In this document: positions 16,636 through 25,041 of the stretch, piece by piece
Layout: the number at the start of each line of letters is the position of its first letter
How positions within the stretch are numbered: the first letter of the stretch is position 1
Source: Bacillus_BA songklensis
GTDB taxonomy: Bacteria; Bacillota; Bacilli; Bacillales; Bacillaceae_H
DNA length: 64,000 nt
NCBI RefSeq assembly: GCF_042649685.1
Contig: NZ_JBHRZT010000020.1
Coordinates: 558,001 to 622,000, forward strand
Reading direction: 5' to 3'
Notes under the pieces: model-generated
What the model was told of the DNA's origin: nothing
Seen by the model: only the letters and a program-made list of their open reading frames with translations
Databases searched by the model: none
Made by a program: the position numbers and the translations under genes

Positions 16636-17328
16636 TTAATTTCTCCTTTCTAACCGTGTCAAATTAGGTCTTAGATGCGGCATGGACTGAACTCGCTCTA
16701 ATACGAGCTGTCCATTTTCATCTAAATAAGCACATTGCATTGGCAATTCCTCGTTATGCCTATCAACTTCCGTCTGATGTAAAACTATATCGTTTATACG
16801 AAGTTGAGCATTGTCCATAACGGACGCACCGATAACAGCCTGTGCATTTCCTTCGCAGCCGGCATGTGCAATGCCCCGCAATGCCCCTAAAATGAATATA
16901 TTTCCTCCAGCTATAACAGTACCCCCTGGATTGACATCTCCAATTAATAATAAATCGCCTTTCACCTGCAACACTTGTCCGGAACGAACAATTCTTGCAA
17001 CCGATAGGAGTTCATTTTCCTCTTTTAAGCGGAGCGCTTCTTCCTTTGAAACAACATTACAATCGATCGTTTCAACAACCAGATCTTTTTTTCGCCTTAT
17101 TACTTCTTTCAACTGTTCTTCCTGTTCAAACGTCAAATAGCGATTTCCAACCTTCAGCTGAACAGCTACAAGCTGCTGATCGTCTCCGTATTGATTCGTT
17201 GAAAGCTTCACTTCGAGCTCGCTTAATAGCTCTTGAAATGAACACGTATCATCGAGATGTAACGTGAGCCCATCTTTCGTTCCTTTTATGATTACATTTT
17301 GTTGTTTTTGTCTATTCACGACGTTCAC
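16636..17328 (-). CDS. minC: Septum site-determining protein MinC
   Basis: MinC inhibits FtsZ assembly when carried by MinD. The N-terminal domain (~1-105) is poorly conserved. The C-terminal beta-helix domain is clear: VRSGQVLQVKGDLLLIGDVN, GGTVIAGGNIFILGALRGIAHAG (~130-160) and GNAQAVIGASVMDNAQLRI, which bind MinD and FtsZ tails. Length 230, close to the 226 of B. subtilis. It lies between mreD (51-nt gap) and minD. Confidence 0.96.
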   Translation of the reverse strand: MNVVNRQKQQNVIIKGTKDGLTLHLDDTCSFQELLSELEVKLSTNQYGDDQQLVAVQLKVGNRYLTFEQEEQLKEVIRRKKDLVVETIDCNVVSKEEALRLKEENELLSVARIVRSGQVLQVKGDLLLIGDVNPGGTVIAGGNIFILGALRGIAHAGCEGNAQAVIGASVMDNAQLRINDIVLHQTEVDRHNEELPMQCAYLDENGQLVLERVQSMPHLRPNLTRLERRN

Positions 17329-17379
17329 CCCAACGAATGAATAATTTCGACAGAGACTTACGAATTTCCTCTTTTTCCA

Positions 17380-17904
17380 TTATAGACGGTCGTCCGTATA
17401 TTGTAACGAAAGTTTTTGAAAACGCTTTTTAAGCAAATATGAAAAAAGGAGGCAAAAGATGATGCTCAAAACAAGTGTCGGATACAAACGAAGCGTTAAA
17501 AATTCGTTTAACGGCATCGTTGTTACATGCACCAACAAATTGATTCCATATATATAAAACTCTAAAATGGCCACACCTAAAACGGCCGCCAACGAAACAA
17601 CAATCACGTTATTTTGCAAGACTTTCATAATTTGTGAGATGAAATAACAAATAGCAGGAAGACTAAACATGTATACACCAAGGACATCTGTAAAAGCCAC
17701 ATCATATAACATACCAAAAATGGCTCCGTACATCATTCCTTGTTTTCTACTTAAATAAACGGTCATAAAAATTAAAACAATCATGACAAATCTCGGAGAT
17801 ATAACCCATTGGCGAAGCAATGGCTGTACAGCGATAAAATTCACGAATAAGCTTTCGCTTACAAAAACAAGGAAGACAAGAAAAGAAAGGAAGAAACGAT
17901 TCAT
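17380..17904 (-). CDS. mreD: Rod shape-determining membrane protein MreD
   Basis: MreD is an elongasome integral-membrane component. The 174 residues form five to six hydrophobic helices (FFLSFLVFLVFVSESLFVNF at the N-terminus, then MIVLIFMTVYLSRKQGMMYG and others), with the family signature GAIFGMLYDVAFTDVLG (~61-77). The start overlaps the mreC stop by 4 nt. Sequence conservation is modest; position between mreC and minC confirms identity. Confidence 0.95.
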   Translation of the reverse strand: MNRFFLSFLVFLVFVSESLFVNFIAVQPLLRQWVISPRFVMIVLIFMTVYLSRKQGMMYGAIFGMLYDVAFTDVLGVYMFSLPAICYFISQIMKVLQNNVIVVSLAAVLGVAILEFYIYGINLLVHVTTMPLNEFLTLRLYPTLVLSIIFCLLFSYLLKKRFQKLSLQYTDDRL

Positions 17905-18776
17905 TTCTCTTCCTCCTCTTCCTTGTCAAAATTCTCATCAGCAATCATGGTTCGTTTAGCAATCATTACATGGTCTAAGTCATAAAGGTTTGCAGCCGGT
18001 TTGACATAAGCGATTTGCGTCAGTCCATACTCGTCCGGTTCCACTTCAATAATCTCGCCGATAATAAGCCCTTCTGGAAAAATACCGCCTAAGCCGGATG
18101 ATAAAACGAGTTGTTTTTCTTTAATCTTCGCCTCTTTCGGGATACGTTTCAGCATAAGTGCTGCTTTTTTCTCATCGTATCCTTCAATTAGGCCATATAC
18201 TCGAGTATCCGCTTGAATGACGGCTGAAATGCGATTTGTGCGGTCCAACGAACTTATTAATTGAACAGTGGAAGTAAACTGGGAAGCATGTTTGACTTTC
18301 CCGATCAATCCTTGAGCTGTAATAACAGCCATATTTTCCTTCACGCCATGCACTTTCCCTTTATCAAGAGCAATGACTTCATGCCAGCGGTCCGGATTGC
18401 GCGCGATAACCGTCGCCTGAATAGGATCGTACTCGCTCAGGCTTTCTTTTTTATCGAGAATCGCTTTCAGCTTTTTATTGTCATCTTCCAGTTCTTTTAC
18501 TTTCGCTTCCATTTGCATATATCCATCGAGGCGGGATTTCAACAGCTCATTCTCTTCATATGTATGTCTAAGGTCATTGATATTCTGAAAGAAACCCGCG
18601 ACATATTGTGCGGGTTGATGAAACGCTGTTTGAGCTAAACCGACGGCATCTTTTACAAATTGTTCCGGAAACGTAACCGTTTTACGACCATTCAATGAAA
18701 AACCAATCAATGCCACTAAGATGATAATGCTGACTAGTAAAACAATTAATCGTTTATTAAAGAAAAATTGTGGCAT
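17901..18776 (-). CDS. mreC: Rod shape-determining protein MreC
   Basis: MreC is a bitopic elongasome scaffold with one N-terminal helix (LIVLLVSIIILVALIGFSL, ~9-27), a coiled coil (EENELLKSRLDGYMQMEAKVKELEDDNKKLKAIL, ~75-108) and two beta-barrel domains outside the membrane (PIQATVIARNPDRWHEVIALDKG onward). The C-terminus is acidic (ENFDKEEEEEK). Length 291 (B. subtilis 290). It lies 18 nt after mreB. Confidence 0.97.
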   Translation of the reverse strand: MPQFFFNKRLIVLLVSIIILVALIGFSLNGRKTVTFPEQFVKDAVGLAQTAFHQPAQYVAGFFQNINDLRHTYEENELLKSRLDGYMQMEAKVKELEDDNKKLKAILDKKESLSEYDPIQATVIARNPDRWHEVIALDKGKVHGVKENMAVITAQGLIGKVKHASQFTSTVQLISSLDRTNRISAVIQADTRVYGLIEGYDEKKAALMLKRIPKEAKIKEKQLVLSSGLGGIFPEGLIIGEIIEVEPDEYGLTQIAYVKPAANLYDLDHVMIAKRTMIADENFDKEEEEEK

Positions 18777-18794
18777 GATTTACACCTCTTATTT

Positions 18795-19820
18795 TTAGCG
18801 GTAAGAATCTCCGGCTTTCGTTTTAAATAAATCAATATGATCTAACGCTTTTCCAGTACCGATTGCTACACAATCAAGCGGATCTTCAGCAATCACGACC
18901 GGCATGTTTGTTTCTTCACTAATCACTTTATCTAAATTGCGCAGTAAAGCTCCCCCACCTGTTAACACAATACCGCGGTCCATAATATCGGCCGCTAATT
19001 CAGGAGGAGTTTGTTCTAATGTACTCTTAACTGAGTCTACAATTGCTGTAACGGTATCTTTTAACGCTTCGGCTACTTCCGCTGCTGAAATTTCAATCGT
19101 TTTTGGCAAGCCCGTTAATAAATCGCGTCCGCGGATTTCCATGTTATCGATGCCTTCAGCATTTCCTGCAGAACCGACTTCCACTTTTAACGCTTCAGCT
19201 GTACGCTCACCAATCATCAAGTTATAATTTTTGCGGATGTATTGGATGATGGCATCGTCCATTTCATCGCCGGCAATACGAATCGACTGGCTTGTTACGA
19301 TACCGCCAAGCGAGATGATCGCTACTTCTGTTGTACCGCCTCCTATATCAACGACCATGCTTCCTGTCGGCTCCCAAACCGGTAAGTTTGCCCCAATCGC
19401 TGCTGCAAACGGCTCTTCGATTGTATATGCATCTCTTGCGCCTGCTTGACGAGTCGCATCGATAACAGCGCGCTTTTCAACTGCTGTAATACCAGATGGC
19501 ACACACACCATTACATACGGTTTACCCGCAAAAACGCTTTTTGATTTTTGTGCTTGTTTGATATAGTATTTCATCATTGTTGCTGTTGTTTCATAGTCGG
19601 CAATAACGCCATCCTTCATCGGGCGAAGTGCCACAACATTTCCCGGTGTACGCCCAATCATATTTTTTGCATCATTACCTACCGCGACAATTTGTTTTGT
19701 ATCTGTTTGCAGTGCCACAACAGATGGCTCGCGAACAACGATTCCTTTTCCTTTTACATAAACAAGAGTGTTAGCAGTCCCTAAATCTATTCCAAGGTCT
19801 CTTGTACCGATTCCAAACAT
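18795..19820 (-). CDS. mreB: Actin-like rod shape protein MreB
   Basis: MreB filaments guide lateral wall synthesis. The phosphate-1 motif DLGIDLGTANTLVYVKGKG (~8-26), phosphate-2 MVVDIGGGTTEVAIISLGG (~155-173) and adenosine motif IVLTGGGALLRNLD (~285-298) are all present. Length 341. It is first in mreBCD-minCD. Because a 4.8-kb intron interrupts radC just upstream, mreB expression probably depends on promoters in the 220-nt intergenic region. Confidence 0.98.
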   Translation of the reverse strand: MFGIGTRDLGIDLGTANTLVYVKGKGIVVREPSVVALQTDTKQIVAVGNDAKNMIGRTPGNVVALRPMKDGVIADYETTATMMKYYIKQAQKSKSVFAGKPYVMVCVPSGITAVEKRAVIDATRQAGARDAYTIEEPFAAAIGANLPVWEPTGSMVVDIGGGTTEVAIISLGGIVTSQSIRIAGDEMDDAIIQYIRKNYNLMIGERTAEALKVEVGSAGNAEGIDNMEIRGRDLLTGLPKTIEISAAEVAEALKDTVTAIVDSVKSTLEQTPPELAADIMDRGIVLTGGGALLRNLDKVISEETNMPVVIAEDPLDCVAIGTGKALDHIDLFKTKAGDSYR

Positions 19821-19889
19821 TTTGTGTATCTCCCTTTCTATTACCGAAATGCAAAGGCATAAGTGTATTAAATTTACGCATCAAAAAAA

Positions 19890-20010
19890 ACTGACATTCA
19901 TTATTGTGTCGAGTTATGTCGTATATGTCAACGCCAAATATTGTATAAATGAAATAAATTTTATGCTCTATCTTCACCGGCTTGTCAATTAAAAATTCAT
20001 GACTATTATT
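19890..20010 (-). promoter_or_regulatory. Probable mreB promoter region
   Basis: Two TTGACA hexamers occur on the minus strand in this AT-rich gap (near 19930 and 19985), each followed 17-20 nt later by A/T-rich -10-like sequence. Which one is used cannot be decided by eye. Confidence 0.4.
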
Positions 20011-20040
20011 ATAACCTACCCATTCAAAAAAGCATAGTAT

Positions 20041-20244
20041 TTACATATACCCTTTTTCCTTTAAACTTACGTACTTTCGATCACCGATAATCAGATGATC
20101 AAGAACTTCAATTCCAATGATATGACCGCAATCTTTCAGCCTTTTCGTCACTTCGATATCTTCCCTGCTGGGGGTCGGGTCGCCGGAGGGGTGATTATGG
20201 GCACAAATAATGGAAGCGGCAGATCGCCGGAAGGCTTCTTTAAA
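20041..20244 (-). CDS. radC: radC exon 2 (C-terminal JAMM/MPN part of RadC)
   Basis: Reading from 20244 gives FKEAFRRSAASII, then the JAMM metal-binding motif HNHPSGDPTPSREDIE, and ends in LDHLIIGDRKYVSLKEKGYM before TAA at 20041. This is the last 67 residues of RadC and has no start codon. It continues in frame (phase 0) from the exon ending at 25042; the joined protein has 229 residues against 231 in B. subtilis. All catalytic His and Asp residues lie in this exon, so an active-site-containing RadC requires splicing. RadC proteins are MPN-fold, with unsettled function and links to competence in some Firmicutes. Confidence 0.95.
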   Translation of the reverse strand, partial: FKEAFRRSAASIICAHNHPSGDPTPSREDIEVTKRLKDCGHIIGIEVLDHLIIGDRKYVSLKEKGYM

Positions 20245-20305
20245 GTAGGGTAAGAACCCGGCGCCTTGCTTAGTTTCCTAAGTAGGTTTCCAAGAACTCC
20301 CCCCC

Positions 20306-20339
20306 AAACCGTACGTACTTCTCTCGAAGTATACGGCTT
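20306..20339 (-). other. Domain V of the outer intron
   Basis: A 34-nt hairpin starting AAGCCGTATACTTCG and ending CGTACGGTTT, with a GAGA-type tetraloop and the catalytic AGC triad. It lies 8 nt after the outer reverse transcriptase stop; a domain VI follows, with an adenosine 7 nt from the 3' end. Confidence 0.9.
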
Positions 20340-20347
20340 TCCATTTA

Positions 20348-22159
20348 TCAATCTAACTTTCCATTGTGTAAGTCATGATGGCATTTCACGCACATGGCAA
20401 TTGTCTTACGATTCCTTGCAATCATGATTTGTTTCCATAGCTTTTTGCCTTCTAAATTCTTAAGCTTATTGACATGATGCATCTCTAACGGAACATTTTC
20501 CGTACCACACCATTCACACTTTTCTGCTAAAAGGCGTTCAATGAGACTTGTCCTGCCACCGAATTGTATTCTACTCGGTTCTATATCAACCTCTTCATTT
20601 TTAATCTTTGTATTCTTTTCCATTCTTTGATCTATGAAATATGCAATACGCTGCCCATCTTTCGTTTTGTAACGAATGCCAAAATTTCCATTTATAGAAA
20701 ATCTATCAATGATTTTACTAACGGTACTTTTGTATTTATTTGCATAGGTTTTTATCATGCTGTATTTCATTGTTTGGCGAAAGGATTGCAGCACATGCAC
20801 ATTACTAGCTAATCGATAATAATTGTACAACCCTCTGATTTCGGCATTGTATTGTCTTATTATTTCTAAATCGTCATTACGGATTAAATACGGTCTATGA
20901 ATCGGTTTCCATTGATTATTTTTCCCTAGGCTTAATGCGCCTAGTTCAATGAGTTTGTTGATATATTTTTCATGAGGTACGAAAAGTTTGGCCTGAAAAT
21001 TAAATTTTCTTTTTTGAGTGCCATTAGGCATTTTCATTGTTTGCCAATCTCTCGCTACTCTTATATCGTAACCAAGAAATCTAGCGTTCTTTTTGCTATG
21101 TGTTATCAACGTTTTTTCCGCACTTAGTTCAAGTTTTAGTTTATCAACTAGAAAAACAGTTAAATCTTGCTTGATTTTCTCTGCTTCTTCTTTACTTGCT
21201 ATGACACCAATTATAAAATCGTCTGCATATCTCACATACTTCATTCTACGGTAGTTTGGGTCAAACAAATCTTTACTGTCATGTTTGATTAGCTCTTTGT
21301 AAAGTGCTTTCAATTCATTAGCTCTTTTAACCCTAGTTTCCGTATCTAAATTTGACCATTCACGTTTATTCTTGTATTTTCGATAGTTTATTTTTGATGC
21401 CAGATTATGATAGACAAGATTATGTCTCCGTTTATCCCCTTTGTTGAAAGTTGAGATGTATCTTTCTACATATTTATCTAATTCATTAAGGTAGATATTA
21501 GAAAGAATCGGACTTATAATGCCACCTTGTGGGGTTCCACTGAATGTTTTATGAAAAACCCAATCCTCCACATAGCCAGCACGTAAAAACTTCCAAATCA
21601 AATTAATAAATTTTTCATCCTTGATTCTTTTTCTCAAGATGTTGATAAGAATGTGATGGTCGATATTGTCAAAGAAGCCTTTTATGTCCCCTTCAATAAA
21701 CCAGCAAGTACCAGTAAAGGTATTTTTAATCTGTTTAAGAGCTGTATGACAGCTTCTGTTTGGTCGAAATGCATGTGAGTTTTCAGAGAAATTAAGTTCA
21801 TAGATACTTTCAAGAATTCTCCTAACTACTTCTTGAACTAGTTTATCCTCGAAAGTTGGTAGTCCTAAAGGTCTTAGTTTCCCATTCTTTTTCGGAATAT
21901 AAGTTCTTCTTGCAGGATTCGGTTGATAAGTTAGATTTCTAAGGTTCTCAATAAGAGCATTTATTCTTTTTAAACTCATTCCATCAATGGTGTCTTCATT
22001 AATCCCTTTGGTATTGCTACCTTTGTTAGGATAAATTTTGGCGTATGCGTCCAGGTAAAATTCAATGTTATATAGATTCCGATACAGACGATGAAAGACA
22101 TAATTTTCATCTTTTGCTTTGGAAGTTAGACTGTTTAATACTATTTTTGGATTTCTCAT
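20348..22159 (-). CDS. Outer intron-encoded protein, LtrA-type reverse transcriptase/maturase/HNH endonuclease
   Basis: This 603-residue multifunctional protein should splice and mobilise the outer intron. The reverse transcriptase domain spans ~85-390: RRTYIPKKNGKLRPLG, FIEGDIKGFFDNIDHH, GTPQGGIISPILSNIYL and the catalytic YADD at 311-314. Maturase domain X follows (~430-520). The C-terminus is a complete zinc-type HNH endonuclease (CEWCG, then MHHVNKL and CVKCHHDLH). It has the layout and size of LtrA (599 aa). No frameshift or stop is present. The ATG at 22159 is preceded by AAGGAG. The inner intron inserts only 86 nt upstream of this start. Confidence 0.93.
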   Translation of the reverse strand: MRNPKIVLNSLTSKAKDENYVFHRLYRNLYNIEFYLDAYAKIYPNKGSNTKGINEDTIDGMSLKRINALIENLRNLTYQPNPARRTYIPKKNGKLRPLGLPTFEDKLVQEVVRRILESIYELNFSENSHAFRPNRSCHTALKQIKNTFTGTCWFIEGDIKGFFDNIDHHILINILRKRIKDEKFINLIWKFLRAGYVEDWVFHKTFSGTPQGGIISPILSNIYLNELDKYVERYISTFNKGDKRRHNLVYHNLASKINYRKYKNKREWSNLDTETRVKRANELKALYKELIKHDSKDLFDPNYRRMKYVRYADDFIIGVIASKEEAEKIKQDLTVFLVDKLKLELSAEKTLITHSKKNARFLGYDIRVARDWQTMKMPNGTQKRKFNFQAKLFVPHEKYINKLIELGALSLGKNNQWKPIHRPYLIRNDDLEIIRQYNAEIRGLYNYYRLASNVHVLQSFRQTMKYSMIKTYANKYKSTVSKIIDRFSINGNFGIRYKTKDGQRIAYFIDQRMEKNTKIKNEEVDIEPSRIQFGGRTSLIERLLAEKCEWCGTENVPLEMHHVNKLKNLEGKKLWKQIMIARNRKTIAMCVKCHHDLHNGKLD

Positions 22160-22286
22160 AGAGCCTCGCGCTCCTTCCCAATTTGTATTAAACGTGATAA
22201 ACTGCTCTCCTTTGCCATGTAATGGGCTTTCCCCATCTCGGACTAGTCGGGTAGGTCAGAGGTGTTACCACCTCTTTCCCCCCTAA

Positions 22287-22320
22287 GAACCGTACAGGTG
22301 AGTTTCCCCACATACGGCTC
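22287..22320 (-). other. Domain V of the inner intron
   Basis: A 34-nt hairpin GAGCCGTATG...CGTACGGTTC with a GAAA tetraloop and the AGC triad. It is followed by a domain VI hairpin AGAGGTG/CACCTCT and the 3' end CTACCCGAC. Confidence 0.93.
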
Positions 22321-22335
22321 AGGCCATCAGTTATC

Positions 22336-23961
22336 TCAAACAGTTATATAATTAAATTTACCGAATGCCTTTTCTATTAACCTAATACCTTCTTTACTTG
22401 ATGGTTCGATGTTATTTCTTTTAAAATACGCTCTAATCTTATTAAGCTGTTTTCCACCACCATATTTTTCCAAAAGTTGGTGATGTTGAATATTTTCGAA
22501 GTATTGTCGCAAGCTTGGATTATCTGGTGAATTTGTGAATTTAACCATTACATGTCTTGTAATTGGTATCCACGTCATTCTTGTTAGTTGGTTTCTTTCA
22601 TTATGAGGGTCTGTTAATATCCATTTATCTTTGCTTACACCTGTATGGTCTGGTTTGAAGTATCGTGTTATTCTCCATTTCCAAGACTTTTTAGGGTGTA
22701 AGCCTCTAAGGTGCTTCATAGTTTTAATCCAGATATAGTGGTCTATCTTATTGTAAAGCTTCTTTGAAACAACCGATGACCAGTAATACCCTGTCCCTCT
22801 AATGATTGGATTCAATTTATAAATAAGTTCATGTACAGGTCTACCTTTTAATTCCAGAAACGTTTCCTTAATGGTTTGTTTTGCCTTTTTAATACTTGCT
22901 TTAGATGGTTTGATTAGTAATTTTAGTCCGTCTTTCATGCTGTATTGTTTTAAATTAAATCCTAGAAAATCAAATCCATCTGTTATGTTTGTAATTTTCG
23001 TTTTATCTTCCGCAAGCATTAACCCTCTTTTATTTAGGTATGGTTTCAGCTTTTCATACATCGATATGGCTTCTTCTTGTGTTTTACATAGTATGACGAA
23101 ATCATCAGCATATCTTGTAATAGCCACTGAATTTTTATCTAGTATAAATCCATCTCTTTTGTTGAAAATGTATTTAACACCTAGTTCTTTTTCCATATCA
23201 TGAAGTGCAATATTCGCCAATAAAGGAGATACAATTCCTCCCTGTGGAGTACCCTGATTAGTTTCATTAAAGGTTTCGTTGTCAATCAATCCTGCTTTAA
23301 GCCACTTGAAGATTGCTTCTTTTGCTGGAAAGCTACCCAATTTATCTAAAATATGTTGATGATCTAGATTGTCAAAACACCCTTTAAAGTCTCCTTCAAA
23401 TATCCATGTACGTTTACTTTTGGAAGAGAGCTTAGTAAAAAGGTTTGCAATGGCATCATGTGGACTACGTTTTGGTCTAAAACCATATGATGTCGATTCA
23501 AATTTCGCTTCCCATTGTGGTTCAAGAGCATTCTTGACTACGTTTTGGTAAACTCTATCCTTTATTATTGGTATTCCGAGAGGACGTAACTTACCGTTTT
23601 TCTTTGGAATATAGGTTCTCATAGCAGGTTTTGGTCTAATACAACGAATATTGTAGTTTTTGATTCTATTATATAACTCAATTCTTTCTTTAGATGATAG
23701 TGCTTTATATCCGTCTATTCCTGCTGTACGCTTACCCTTATTTACTTGCGTTACCCTTCTTATACTTAATAGTAGATTCGCTTTGCTTCTTAACATTAAT
23801 CGTTGGAGCTTTCTCACTTTCCGATGTTGCCCTAACTGTTCGGCACGAAAGATTCGTTGTCGAAGTCTCTTCACATATTTATGGATTTTTATCCAATTTA
23901 GTGTTTCCCACTGCTCAATATGTGGAGAAACAGCCGACTCATTATTAATAATGGCATTCAT
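22336..23961 (-). CDS. Inner intron-encoded protein, chloroplast-like-class reverse transcriptase/maturase without HNH
   Basis: A 541-residue group II reverse transcriptase. It has the N-terminal extension typical of chloroplast-like classes (LNWIKIHKYVKRLRQRIFRA), then RTYIPKKNGKLRPLGIP, IFEGDFKGCFDNLDH, GTPQGGIVSPLLANIAL and catalytic YADD (284-287). Maturase domain X follows (~380-470). The C-terminal tail has no cysteine pairs or HNH histidines, so the DNA endonuclease seems absent; such proteins can still mature their intron and may use other priming for mobility. The ATG follows an ideal AAGGAGG. It is clearly different from the outer protein, so the nesting involved two unrelated introns. 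Confidence 0.92.
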   Translation of the reverse strand: MNAIINNESAVSPHIEQWETLNWIKIHKYVKRLRQRIFRAEQLGQHRKVRKLQRLMLRSKANLLLSIRRVTQVNKGKRTAGIDGYKALSSKERIELYNRIKNYNIRCIRPKPAMRTYIPKKNGKLRPLGIPIIKDRVYQNVVKNALEPQWEAKFESTSYGFRPKRSPHDAIANLFTKLSSKSKRTWIFEGDFKGCFDNLDHQHILDKLGSFPAKEAIFKWLKAGLIDNETFNETNQGTPQGGIVSPLLANIALHDMEKELGVKYIFNKRDGFILDKNSVAITRYADDFVILCKTQEEAISMYEKLKPYLNKRGLMLAEDKTKITNITDGFDFLGFNLKQYSMKDGLKLLIKPSKASIKKAKQTIKETFLELKGRPVHELIYKLNPIIRGTGYYWSSVVSKKLYNKIDHYIWIKTMKHLRGLHPKKSWKWRITRYFKPDHTGVSKDKWILTDPHNERNQLTRMTWIPITRHVMVKFTNSPDNPSLRQYFENIQHHQLLEKYGGGKQLNKIRAYFKRNNIEPSSKEGIRLIEKAFGKFNYITV

Positions 23962-25041
23962 AACTTGTTCCTCCTTAATAAGATTCTTCTTTCCGCTTTC
24001 TTTTGTGTTGATGACCTTGTGGAAGTCTGCTCTCTTTCGAGTGGGACAAATTTTGAATCCCTATCCAGTGAGTTATATCGAGTCATCGACTTTCCTCTTG
24101 GTTTTCACCTTACTGGCATTCGCTTTTTCCACAATCCTTTACCCTCTGTGTGTTTGTAGTCCTCTTACGATTTCCCTACCATTTACATGGAACACATTGG
24201 GCTTACCAAGTTCCGCTAATCATAGATATGAATGAGTTAAGCATCCTTCTTTACACCGACGGAAATAGGGGTCATTGCAAGACTGTCCATAGATTCAGTC
24301 CTTCCATTCCGTAAAATAAGCTTGTTACAACCACAGTACGCTTACTGGAACTCACGATGATTACAAAGGTTCAGCTTTACGCTTATGCATTCTCATTCTT
24401 TCCCTTGCCCCGAATTATCCCTGTGTAAGATAATCCGTTAGACATTACCTCATGCAACCCACCTTCCGATTACTCAGAACGCAGTTTTGGTTGGGAATAG
24501 CTCAATGACTAAGCTATCTGGATTGGTTACCAGCACTATTAATTAGCGACTTCTTGTCGCACCTATGAGAGTTCCGTTGCCATATTGGATATTCAGGCAC
24601 GATTGTCATAGCCTTTGTACGGCGTTCCAACTTAGGCAATCCCCATTTAGACATTTAGAAACATAGCTTTTCATAGTTTCGGATGTGACTTTCGCTCGTT
24701 TCTTCCATATAGAAGTTGGTCGAAATAGTATCACTTCATGTTCCTCGAGATTTTTAAGAAACACGCGTATTTCGCACAGCGTTTATCGTTACCTCCCGCT
24801 GAAGGTCCCCGTAGTCCCCCTTGAGCTATCATTCAAGCAATCCAGCTTTCATCCTTGTCTATGAATTTCATCTCGCCATTCAGTCGTGCCTTGGTAACTA
24901 GACAACTTATGGCTTTCCCAACATGCTACACTCCCCATTCGGTTTCCCTCTTGGATAAGTTGGCTGATGATAGGGTAAGTACTGTGATATTTCCCTACTG
25001 CTTTGCTAGAGCAGATTTTCTAAATGCCCTTATGGGCGCAC
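23962..25041 (-). other. Non-coding domains I-III of the two introns
   Basis: This 1080-nt stretch holds no gene. 25041-24563 is the 5' part (domains I-III) of the outer intron, and 24562-23962 the 5' part of the inner intron. Each is about 480-600 nt, the usual size. The EBS1 loops lie at 24747-24752 and 24287-24292. Open frames on the plus strand here are incidental. Confidence 0.85.

Larger units (their letters stand above)
22246..24562 (-). mobile_element. Inner group II intron (probably IIB, chloroplast-like class) nested in the outer intron
   Basis: The intron starts GTGCGACAAGAAG at 24562 and ends CTACCCGAC at 22246, 2317 nt. The flanks read CTCTCATAG before and TAGTCCGAG after. Joined, they give CTCATAGTAGTCCGAGA, closely matching my recollection of uninterrupted Ll.LtrB (CTCGTAGTAGTCTGAGA). 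This shows insertion at the domain III/IV border of the outer intron. A GACTG/CAGTC stem presents CTATGG in its loop (revcomp of 24287-24292), which pairs with flank TCATAG (EBS1/IBS1, one G-U). Domain V is at 22287-22320, and an adenosine 7 nt from the end suits the branch point. Confidence 0.92.
20245..25041 (-). mobile_element. Outer group II intron (IIA, Ll.LtrB-like) interrupting radC
   Basis: The intron starts GTGCGCCCATAAGG at 25041 and ends CCCTAC at 20245, replacing nothing in radC: exon 1 ends in GAGATT and exon 2 begins TTT. It carries a domain V (20306-20339) and a LtrA-type ORF. The segment before that ORF (GATGGGGAAAGCCC, then TTACATGGCAAAGG) closely parallels the domain IV start of Ll.LtrB as I recall it. 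Its length is 4797 nt, of which 2317 nt belong to a second intron inserted in it; the remaining 2480 nt is the size of Ll.LtrB (about 2.49 kb). A loop AATCTC (revcomp of 24747-24752) is exactly complementary to exon GAGATT (EBS1/IBS1). Confidence 0.93.

Noticed and set aside
23660..24235. 191-codon plus-strand ORF antisense to the inner intron
   Set aside because: It overlaps the reverse transcriptase gene and structural intron RNA on the other strand, has no recognisable motif and no ribosome site.
20245..25041. Two introns side by side in tandem
   Set aside because: Only 86 nt separate the inner 3' end from the outer ORF start, too little for domains I-III. The missing 5' domains are found upstream of the inner intron, and the flanks rejoin to an Ll.LtrB-like sequence.
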